The notes beneath the pieces were generated by a model. The model did not search any database. It was not told the origin of the DNA and saw only the letters and a program-made list of their open reading frames with translations. Positions 48,325-54,877 of a stretch of DNA of 54,877 bases are shown here, piece by piece. Location of the stretch: NCBI RefSeq assembly GCF_000719285.1, contig NZ_JOFS01000044.1:1-54877 (forward strand), read 5' to 3'. The first letter of the stretch is position 1; each line of letters begins with the position of its first letter. This DNA is from Streptomyces bicolor. GTDB taxonomy: Bacteria; Actinomycetota; Actinomycetes; Streptomycetales; Streptomycetaceae. Made by a program: the position numbers and the translations under genes.

Positions 48325-50238
48325 TCAGAGGAAGCACAGGACGTGGGCCGGTGTGCAGGCGTCTCCCCTGGTGACTAGCGGGGCAGGTGGGAAGCCCCGG
48401 TCCTCCCAGGCGGAGCGGAGCTCGGCCACGGTAAGGTCGAGGTTGATCCCCACGGATGCGGCGTCTTGCGGGGCGATAGCATCGCCGCCGGCAGCGAGGA
48501 GGCCCAGCACGGCTGCCCGCTGTACGAGATTGGGGGAGCCGAGCAGCGGACGCAGTCCTCCCCGTTCCAAGGCTTCGGTCGCTGCTTCCCTTGCGGCTGT
48601 GTCCCGGGCTAGGTAAGTCGCCATGGCGCCCCAGGCTCCTTCACCTCGACTGTCGAGCTCCTGGCAGGCCACCCTCACGTTATGCTCCAGCCGGGGGTAC
48701 TCGGCGACGATCCACTCGATGGCCACGGCCATCGAAGCTGCGCCGAACTTGGTCGCCTCTCGATCCTCGAAGGACCATTGGAGCAGGCGCCGACGCGCCT
48801 CGCTGTCCCGGCCCGGTCCCCACCTCCGGTGGGCCAGCACTCTTCTGTCGCGGCTCACCACGGCGGCCCGCCCAAGATATGTGTTGCTGTCGGCGGCCAT
48901 GTCGATGACTATGTCGAGCACCGCTGCGCCGTCGGCGATGGGCTCGCCGCCCCATGCGTCCGCCAATTCGGCGTCCTTGTCAGGGGGCGCCTCAAACAGC
49001 ACCTGTCCCTGGTGGAGGACCTCCAGGCTGGCGTGGCGAGCGCGGCGTACGTTGACGGGCACCGAGCAAACGCTCAACAGTCCACGAACGTCCAGTAGGC
49101 GCTTCAACTCCCCCGAGACCAGCGTTCCTCCTTCCGGGAAGAAGCGCGCGCCCATCGGCGGCGACGCCTCGTGGTCTATGAGACGACTCAGTTGGGCTCG
49201 GTCTCGACGGTCCTCCTCCTCGGTACGGCGGATGCCCGGCCTGTAAAGCCCGGTCGCCGAATCCTGTGGCCCCTCGACGATGCACTCCTCGAAGGCTCGG
49301 ATGTCGGCGCGGGTCACTTCTTGGAACTGTGCGAACCGCTCCACCAGCCGATTTTCGACGGCCAAGGCCCCGGCCATGCCGTCCCCCTCCGGCGCGGCGA
49401 GGATCAACGCTGCGAGTCCCAGGTCGTCGTAGAAGAAGCTGCGCATGTACATCAGCGCCAGATCGGTCTCGGAGGAGAGTCGGTAGTCGCGGCGGCATAA
49501 TTCTCGCCACAGGCTTTTGACCGTCAGATAGCCCGTGAGATAGCCGCCGTGGTTGCCGCGGGCTGGACGCATGAGCACGCCTGCCTTGGTCGCGCAGGCG
49601 TGTGGCGATGTCCGGGCCCGTCGAAGCAGGGCAGTCGAGAGGTCTGTCAGGCCCATCCTCACGGGATGGCGCCGAGCCGTGGCCCCGCCGAAGTGGGCAA
49701 CCAGGCAACCAGCGAGGGGACTCATGGACTGGGTGCCGGGACCGCTGACAGCGTCGAACTCGGCGAAGAGCGCAAGCCCTTCGGCGAGCGGCCGCAGTAG
49801 TTGGACCGCCGCCTTACGGCGGATGCTGTCTGCCTGAATGTGCCGGGCCAGCTGCACGCGACGACGCATCAGTTCACTCGCGTCAGCGACGCGCGGATCC
49901 CCGAACTCCCTCATGCCCCTCGCGAATTCGTCCACCGGGTACGAAAAATCGCCGTTGGGTGGATCGTCCCGGAGGGCGAGCATGGCATAGGCATTCGCCC
50001 CAGCTCGTCCAGTGAGGTGGAGCAGAGCATTGCCGACAACCGAACGGAAGCACCAGTGGTGAGTGCCTTCATGCAGCAGTGTGAGTACCTGGTCCGGGGC
50101 GCCATCGCATAACTCGCCTAGCCACGGGCGCGGGTCCTCGTCCTGCGGGCGTGCGATCCGGGTCGCGTTGCTCAGCAGGTCGGTGACCCCTCCTCGATCG
50201 AAACTGCAGTGCTGGTCGCCCAACTGTTCGTTGCCCAC
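48325..50238 (-). CDS. Putative zinc metallopeptidase-like protein (HEGTH motif)
   Basis: 637 residues from the GTG at 50238, with GGGGGAG upstream. Residues 56-60 are HEGTH in a hydrophobic helix (VLTLLHEGTHHWCFRSVVGN), the HExxH zinc site of gluzincins. LAEGLALFAEFDAV near residue 151 offers Glu 153 as a third ligand, as in NEGxA motifs of that clan. The rest is a mixed middle domain (YLTGYLTVKSLWRELCRRDY) and a C-terminal half with VLDIVIDMAADSNTYLGRAA and a helical end. I know no named family for the whole protein. Divergent from the Hsp70-patatin operon across 580 bases, so probably part of the same system: a protease effector, activator or regulator. Catalysis is inferred from motifs. 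Confidence 0.75.
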   Translation of the reverse strand: MGNEQLGDQHCSFDRGGVTDLLSNATRIARPQDEDPRPWLGELCDGAPDQVLTLLHEGTHHWCFRSVVGNALLHLTGRAGANAYAMLALRDDPPNGDFSYPVDEFARGMREFGDPRVADASELMRRRVQLARHIQADSIRRKAAVQLLRPLAEGLALFAEFDAVSGPGTQSMSPLAGCLVAHFGGATARRHPVRMGLTDLSTALLRRARTSPHACATKAGVLMRPARGNHGGYLTGYLTVKSLWRELCRRDYRLSSETDLALMYMRSFFYDDLGLAALILAAPEGDGMAGALAVENRLVERFAQFQEVTRADIRAFEECIVEGPQDSATGLYRPGIRRTEEEDRRDRAQLSRLIDHEASPPMGARFFPEGGTLVSGELKRLLDVRGLLSVCSVPVNVRRARHASLEVLHQGQVLFEAPPDKDAELADAWGGEPIADGAAVLDIVIDMAADSNTYLGRAAVVSRDRRVLAHRRWGPGRDSEARRRLLQWSFEDREATKFGAASMAVAIEWIVAEYPRLEHNVRVACQELDSRGEGAWGAMATYLARDTAAREAATEALERGGLRPLLGSPNLVQRAAVLGLLAAGGDAIAPQDAASVGINLDLTVAELRSAWEDRGFPPAPLVTRGDACTPAHVLCFL

Positions 50239-50818
50239 GAGCTCCCCCCGATGTCGCGCAGAGACAGGGTGCCATGGAGCAACCCAGCCATGCGCCCGAA
50301 TGGCGGATCTGCCCGCCGCCCCGCTGCTGGCTGAGCCCGAAGTGCGGGTCCGGACCTGTGGGGTTTGGCCTGGACCACGAATCGCAGTAGCCCGGTGATC
50401 ACCACTCGCTGCACGGCCGCCTTGAACAAACGCCTCACTACGGCGAAGAAACGGCCAACAAATTGATCGCCACCCGGACACTCCGCTTGCCAAGACGCCT
50501 TCGTCCACCTGACCACAGGCACATCCTGCAGCTCCGCGGATCCCGGGCGCATCACTCTCCTGCGGACCCCCGTGAGGTCACCGCTGACAGATGATCCAGG
50601 GCGCCGCTCACCCAGCGGCGTCGTTCGTGTTTTCCCGGCACCTCTTCGGGAAAGAAGAGCCCCGCACGGAACTGGCCACTGTACTCTCAAGCATGTCAGG
50701 GGTGGGGTAGCGGAATCGCACGCCTGTTCCCCGCTGGTCGAATCGGTGTTTGATCTTTTTCGCGACGGATTTTCCTTGGGTGGCGAGTGTTCGCCTGCGT
50801 GGTCCGGGTGGGGGGAAT
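50239..50818. other. Divergent promoter region without a supported gene
   Basis: 580 bases between the HEGTH protein and the Hsp70-like gene. No frame has both coding bias and a ribosome binding site. It is unusually long for a divergent promoter and may hide a small RNA or peptide. Confidence 0.4.
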
Positions 50819-52672
50819 ATGGGGGACCGAGCACGCCGCGGCGTATTCACGCCGAAGGTCGTCGTGGCCATCGATTTCGGAACGCACGGGTCCGGATTCG
50901 CGTGGGCGACGGTATCGAATCTGCAGGACATCACCAATCATCGCTACATTGCTTACCAGGACTTCGTTGCGGACGGTGGCAGCAGTTCCTACCCGAAGGA
51001 CCTGACGGCTGTCCTGGTAGATGCGCACCGTATACCGATGGAATTTGGGTTCGAGGCTCGCAGGCGCTGGCAGAACGAACTCAGCCGGGGAAATCCGAAC
51101 GGCTTGGGATACGCGACCAGGTTCAAGATGGCGCTACGGGCCGATGCCCCACCGGCCGACGTACCGCGATTCCTCGGCAACCTGGTCGGGGCCGACAGCC
51201 AAGTGGTGCGCGGACTGATCGCCGCCTACCTCGGCAAGGTGTACCGGACAGCACTCAGCGAAATCGAGGCGACTGGCTATCGGGGCATCGGCTTCGACGC
51301 GGACGACATCCGCTGGTGCATCACAGTGCCCGCTATCTGGAAGGACAACGAGAAGCGCGTGATGCGCGAGGCCGCTGAAGCGGCCGGCATGCCTCCGGGT
51401 GACGAGAGGCTCCTGCTGGTGAGCGAGCCGGAGGCCGCGGCTGTGTATTGCGCACTCACTCCCGGCACCCTGCTTGGATCGGAGCGGCCGGAAGGCGCGC
51501 TCGACGTCGAGAGGGCAGGCAGCCGCTTCATGGTGGTCGACTGCGGTGGCGGCACCGTCGACATCACCAGCTACCAAATCCGCTCCGAGGGCGTCGGAGA
51601 CAGCCGCCTGACCGAAATCGGCATCGCCGACGGCGGACCGCTGGGATCGGCGTACATTAACCAGCAGTTCGTCGACCAGGTGCTCGCCGACCGCTTCGGG
51701 GCGGAGAAGTTGAAGGCGTTGAAGGTCTCGCATTCGCGGGAGATCGCCAGGCTGGAGGACCGCTGGGAGGAGTGGAAGGTCGGCCTCCACTCTGAGACTG
51801 CGCCCGATGGCACGCCATCGATCACCACACCCTGCGACATCGAAGTGCCCGGGCGGCTCTGGGAGGCCCTACCGAAAAGCACCAGGCAGCGGCTGACCGA
51901 GCTGGCGTTCGGCGACCCCTATCACATCGTCGTCACCCCGGAAGAGGTTACCGCGGTCCACGAAGTGGTGGTCGGACCGGTGCTGGACACCATTGAACGC
52001 CAGCGCCACCTCGTCATCGACGGTGGCCCAGTCAAGGGCGTGGACCAGATCGTCATCGTCGGCGGTTTCGCCCGCTCCAGCTATCTGCGCGACCGCATCG
52101 CCCAGCGGTTCGGCGCAAAGGTGAGGGTGCTGATGCCGCAGGACCCGGCGGTCGCCGTACTCGGCGGTGCCGTGCACTTCGCCTACGACCCGGCGGTCAT
52201 CTGGGGCCGCCGCTCGAAATACACCTACGGCTTCCAGACCGCGATGCCCTTCCGCGACGGCGTGGACCCCAAGGGCAAACGCTTCGTCGATGACGACGGC
52301 GACATCCTGTGCGCTGACCGTTTCAATGTGGTGGTCATACGGGGCGAGCACGTGCGGGCCGACGAGGTGGTCGAGACCAGCCTGAGTGTGATGCGTCGCA
52401 GTGTTCGTACCTTCGACATCGGACTGTTCGCGACCTTCAGCGATGATCCGCAGTACGTGGATGAGGAAGGCTGCGAGCGCGTGGGAACCGTGACAGCGGA
52501 CGTGAGTGGATCGGTGGGACTGCCGTCTTCCGAGCGGCAGCTCGACGTCTACTACGCGTTTGGCGGCACGGAGATCGTGGTCGAGACCCGGGACCGGGTC
52601 AGTGACGTGCGCCGCAAGGCGACGATCGAGTTCACGGAGTTGTACGGACGCCGTGGCAAGGCGGGGGACTAA
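50819..52672 (+). CDS. Hsp70-like ATPase of HSPA12 type
   Basis: 617 residues, ATG at 50819 with GGGGGG 4 bases upstream. The actin-like ATPase fold is complete. Phosphate-1 is VVVAIDFGTHGSGFAWAT (about residues 14-31). SEPEAAAVYCAL is the connect region. Phosphate-2 is FMVVDCGGGTVDITSYQI near residue 240, and the adenosine motif is QIVIVGGFARSSYLRDRI near 410. The connect and phosphate-2 sequences resemble the HSPA12 subgroup more than DnaK. A canonical substrate-binding domain and EEVD-like tail are missing; the C-terminal part is a short beta domain (VGLPSSERQLDVYYAFGGTE). So it is probably a nucleotide-controlled switch or sensor rather than a general chaperone. First gene of a tight operon. 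Confidence 0.9.
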   Translation: MGDRARRGVFTPKVVVAIDFGTHGSGFAWATVSNLQDITNHRYIAYQDFVADGGSSSYPKDLTAVLVDAHRIPMEFGFEARRRWQNELSRGNPNGLGYATRFKMALRADAPPADVPRFLGNLVGADSQVVRGLIAAYLGKVYRTALSEIEATGYRGIGFDADDIRWCITVPAIWKDNEKRVMREAAEAAGMPPGDERLLLVSEPEAAAVYCALTPGTLLGSERPEGALDVERAGSRFMVVDCGGGTVDITSYQIRSEGVGDSRLTEIGIADGGPLGSAYINQQFVDQVLADRFGAEKLKALKVSHSREIARLEDRWEEWKVGLHSETAPDGTPSITTPCDIEVPGRLWEALPKSTRQRLTELAFGDPYHIVVTPEEVTAVHEVVVGPVLDTIERQRHLVIDGGPVKGVDQIVIVGGFARSSYLRDRIAQRFGAKVRVLMPQDPAVAVLGGAVHFAYDPAVIWGRRSKYTYGFQTAMPFRDGVDPKGKRFVDDDGDILCADRFNVVVIRGEHVRADEVVETSLSVMRRSVRTFDIGLFATFSDDPQYVDEEGCERVGTVTADVSGSVGLPSSERQLDVYYAFGGTEIVVETRDRVSDVRRKATIEFTELYGRRGKAGD

Positions 52673-52675
52673 TCC

Positions 52676-53539
52676 ATGGGCCACGACACGCACGATGTCA
52701 ACGGTGACGACAAGGATCAGGATGAGCCAGCGGAGTCGAAGGTGAGTTTTAAGAGGCACCGTGGGAAGGAAGACGCGGCGCCATCATCGGGCAGCAACGA
52801 CAAGTCGCAGCACGAGCTGGGAGCCGTGTTCGAGTCGCTGCGCAGCGAGATCGCCAGAAACGTTCAGAGTCGGATCGAGTCCCTCTACACGCGTACAGAC
52901 GCCCGGTTTAGTGAGGTACTCCAGGAGATGCGCGGCCTTGGCCAAAAGCTCGAACTGGTCTTAGACGCCCTGAAGGACCAAGGGGCCCGCCACGCGATCG
53001 TCGAAGGCCGCGCCACCTCCGACAGCCACCGCCGCCACCTCGAGCTCGCGCAGGACTACCGCCGCCTAGTCCAGCAGGATCTGCGGATCCTGGTACGGCT
53101 GCTGTGCCCGAAACATGGCAACGAAGGGGAAATGGAGCTGACGCGGCGCCGGGCGAAGGTCGTCAGCCGACTCGTGGAGACGCTGTTCCAGCCGCTCGAC
53201 CAGCCGCTGGCCACGAAGCCGGAACAGATCGTCGCCAAGTTGCGGGAGTGGGATCCCGGGCTGGCGGCCGATGAGGCCCAGTTTCGTGGCCACTTCAACA
53301 TGGTGTTCCGCAAGGCGGCTGAGATCCGTGAGGGCGTTGTGCACCTGCCGCTCACAGCCCACCTGGACTTCGGCGTCGAGCTAGCCGCCTTGCCCCGGGG
53401 CCACTACCAGACGTGGAACCCTGAGCCGGCCGACGGCACGCGCCCGGAGTTCCTGATCGCTCCCGCGTACGTCGTAAACGCGGACTGGCCGCAAAGCCTT
53501 ACGACGCCAATCGTGTTCGTAGCACCGGCGGTCAACTAA
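52676..53539 (+). CDS. Coiled-coil protein of the Hsp70-patatin operon
   Basis: 287 residues from the ATG at 52676, 3 bases after the Hsp70-like stop. The N-terminus is acidic and low-complexity (DTHDVNGDDKDQDEPAESKV). Then comes a coiled coil (ELGAVFESLRSEIARNVQSR, IESLYTRTDARFSEVLQEMR, GLGQKLELVLDALKDQ), a helical core (LELAQDYRRLVQQDLRILVR) and a beta end (TTPIVFVAPAVN). The order of an acidic tail, a long coiled coil and a small domain recalls GrpE, the Hsp70 nucleotide-exchange factor, but sequence similarity is not evident. It probably binds the Hsp70-like ATPase. Its stop overlaps the next start (TAATG). Confidence 0.75.
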   Translation: MGHDTHDVNGDDKDQDEPAESKVSFKRHRGKEDAAPSSGSNDKSQHELGAVFESLRSEIARNVQSRIESLYTRTDARFSEVLQEMRGLGQKLELVLDALKDQGARHAIVEGRATSDSHRRHLELAQDYRRLVQQDLRILVRLLCPKHGNEGEMELTRRRAKVVSRLVETLFQPLDQPLATKPEQIVAKLREWDPGLAADEAQFRGHFNMVFRKAAEIREGVVHLPLTAHLDFGVELAALPRGHYQTWNPEPADGTRPEFLIAPAYVVNADWPQSLTTPIVFVAPAVN

Positions 53540-54540
53540 TGAGCGGACCCATGAACCCGTCCGAAGTCGCCCGCGGCGTTCGACTGGTGGACGACCGGCT
53601 GCTGCTCGAAATGCTCAACGACCTGCATACCGCCGACGACCTCTTGCGGGTCGCGGTACGCGAGGGTTTCTTCGCGCGGCTGCTCGCCCAGGTCACCGGG
53701 CGTGGGCGCCGCCGAGGTCTCGCAATCACCGGCGGTCTGGTCGGTGCCCAGCGAGGCACCTTGGCGTGGCTGACCAGCCTCACCGACCGGCTCGCGGTCA
53801 CCGACCTCGTTGTCGCCGAGGTCATGAACGAGGTTGCGCAGGTACGCGCACGCGTGGACCGCCTCGGCAACCGCCTCCAGTGGGCCGAGCAGAGCGTGCG
53901 CGACCTCGCGCTCGTCCTGGCTGAGCTTGCCGAAAAGACAGGGCGCGGACTGGCCGAGCACGACGAGCGGCTGCGCAGGGTGGAGAGCAGGCAAGCCATC
54001 GACGACGCGATGCGCAAGTGGCGCCACCCGCGCCTCGACCCGGCTCTGGGCTGGCTGCCAGGCGCCATGCTGCTCGCCCGTGAGGTGGCCGCGGGCCCCG
54101 CCGGGGAGTTCGCCGCCTCGGGGCATGGCACACGCGTTGAGCTGGAGGTCGTCGAGCGCATGCTCCAGGACCCGCCAACCCCGTGGTACGACGGCGTCAA
54201 GCCCGTTGCCGACCTGCTGGCCGCGGCTACCCGCCATCTGCCCAGCGACGACCACCGGATCATGCTGGCCGAGCTGCTGGGCGAAGGGCTACGGGACGAA
54301 CTAGCTGGCGTCCGCGGGCCGTTGGCCTCCGCGCTGAGCAAGACGGCGCTGGTAACCGGCATGCAGGGCGTCGCCCCGGAGGCCGCAGCGAGGACGGCGC
54401 TGCGCAGCGCCATCGGTAACGGCAGCAGGTACGTCGCCACCAGCCTGACCGCAGAGGAGCTGCTGCGGCAGCTCGTCAGGGAGCAGTTCGCGGAAGCTGC
54501 ATCGCGCAGATGCCGGCTGCGGGCACGTGAGAGCGCCTGA
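53539..54540 (+). CDS. Helical coiled-coil protein of the Hsp70-patatin operon
   Basis: 333 residues, ATG at 53539, coupled on both sides by one-base overlaps (TAATG, TGATG). Entirely helical. An N-terminal domain (RLVDDRLLLEMLNDLHTADD) precedes a basic loop (TGRGRRRGLAI) and a long coiled coil (VVAEVMNEVAQVRARVDRLG, NRLQWAEQSVRDLALVLAEL). A C-terminal helical domain follows (MLAELLGEGLRDELAGVRGP, YVATSLTAEELLRQLVREQF). I recognise no family. It may bridge the ATPase module and the lipase-like protein that follows. Confidence 0.72.
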   Translation: MSGPMNPSEVARGVRLVDDRLLLEMLNDLHTADDLLRVAVREGFFARLLAQVTGRGRRRGLAITGGLVGAQRGTLAWLTSLTDRLAVTDLVVAEVMNEVAQVRARVDRLGNRLQWAEQSVRDLALVLAELAEKTGRGLAEHDERLRRVESRQAIDDAMRKWRHPRLDPALGWLPGAMLLAREVAAGPAGEFAASGHGTRVELEVVERMLQDPPTPWYDGVKPVADLLAAATRHLPSDDHRIMLAELLGEGLRDELAGVRGPLASALSKTALVTGMQGVAPEAAARTALRSAIGNGSRYVATSLTAEELLRQLVREQFAEAASRRCRLRARESA

Positions 54541-54877
54541 TGACTGGCCCCGCGGACTTCACTCACCTCAGCCACAAGGCCCTGGATGTGGCCGGGCGCT
54601 CCGGGGACCTGCAGCAGGACACGCCGCACGGCCCCGCCGACGCACCCCAGACACCGCCAGCCCCAAATCGCCCCTTGCGTATCGGACTGGTCCTGGCCGG
54701 CGGCGGGGCCAAAGGCGCCTACGAGTTGGGCGTCCTGGACTGCATGGCGGAGATGGGTGCGCAGGTGTCCGCGATCGCCGGCACGAGCATCGGCGCACTC
54801 AACGGCGCTGTTCTTGCCAGCGAGGAGACGTTCTTCCACGGCGTCGAACAGCTGGCGCGATTCTGGGAACGCTTTTC
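54540..54877 (+). CDS. Patatin-like phospholipase (5' part, runs off the window)
   Basis: 112 codons are visible, from the ATG at 54540 overlapping the previous stop. After a polar leader of about 45 residues the patatin fold begins: RIGLVLAGGGAKGAYELGVL with the oxyanion-hole Gly-rich loop (GGGAKG, residues 54-59), then AIAGTSIGALNGAVL with the nucleophile Ser 83 in G-T-S-I-G. The catalytic Asp should lie beyond the right edge. Patatin enzymes cut phospholipid acyl chains and are known membrane-degrading effectors in several bacterial immunity systems. In this operon it is the likely effector. Confidence 0.92.
   Translation, partial: MTGPADFTHLSHKALDVAGRSGDLQQDTPHGPADAPQTPPAPNRPLRIGLVLAGGGAKGAYELGVLDCMAEMGAQVSAIAGTSIGALNGAVLASEETFFHGVEQLARFWERF

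Noticed and set aside
50172..50834. A 220-codon minus-strand frame in the gap before the Hsp70-like gene
   Set aside because: Pro/Arg/Ser-rich, no ribosome binding site, no membrane or domain pattern, and it overlaps the Hsp70-like leader.
53532..54839. A 435-codon minus-strand frame opposite the last two operon genes
   Set aside because: Ser/Arg-rich shadow frame. The sense genes have coupled starts and patatin motifs.

Overview
This window is high-GC actinobacterial DNA, almost certainly from a Streptomyces chromosome arm or other accessory region. The GC-rich third codon positions, GTG and TTG starts, an LAETG sortase-anchored protein, PknB-type kinases with extracellular modules, an EACC1/CHAT remnant and many Streptomyces-type insertion sequences all point that way. 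It is a mosaic: intact single genes sit among insertion sequences and a large number of frameshifted or truncated genes.

Layout. (1) 1-5210: an IS110 transposase, a wall-anchored LAETG protein, and debris from a cold-shock gene and two serine recombinases. (2) 5435-8150: an erythromycin-esterase-family protein divergent from a TetR regulator, an IS5 remnant and an ABM monooxygenase. (3) 8275-10777: an ISL3 element with 68-bp perfect inverted repeats that has cut off the front of a caspase-HTH gene. (4) 10847-15345: a small membrane protein, SMI1/KNR4, a secreted NucA/NucB-like protein, a lipoprotein, and a VCBS-like remnant. (5) 15343-18644: a P-loop protein, a membrane PLD-like protein and unknown genes, separated by homologous arrays of GTGACAAC repeats that look like mobile-element ends. 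(6) 18995-24371: a divergent pair of coiled-coil/wHTH proteins, a secreted repeat protein, and IS21 and ISAzo13 debris. (7) 24406-29311: two full-length membrane Ser/Thr kinases, a small secreted protein, and the first 19 codons of a third kinase. (8) 29360-31500: a second ISL3 element inside a helicase fragment.

(9) 31498-44523 looks like an integrated prophage-type element. It has an endolysin tail, a holin-like gene and small phage-type genes. It also has a TPR-type XRE regulator divergent from three coupled genes, and a translationally coupled operon of HhH-GPD glycosylase, B12-binding radical SAM enzyme, dTMP kinase and NUDIX hydrolase. It ends with a damaged excisionase and integrase beside a 3' tRNA-Met(CAT)-like sequence that is the likely attachment site.

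(10) 45143-48279 is a decayed CHAT-protease conflict locus in which only the EACC1 gene is intact. (11) 48325-54877 is intact and the most intriguing part: an unannotated protein with a HEGTH zinc-protease motif, divergent from a tight four-gene operon of an HSPA12-type Hsp70, two coiled-coil proteins and a patatin-like phospholipase that runs off the right edge. I infer a chaperone-like sensor wired to a membrane-lipid-degrading effector, a plausible immunity or self-killing system. This rests on motifs and context only.
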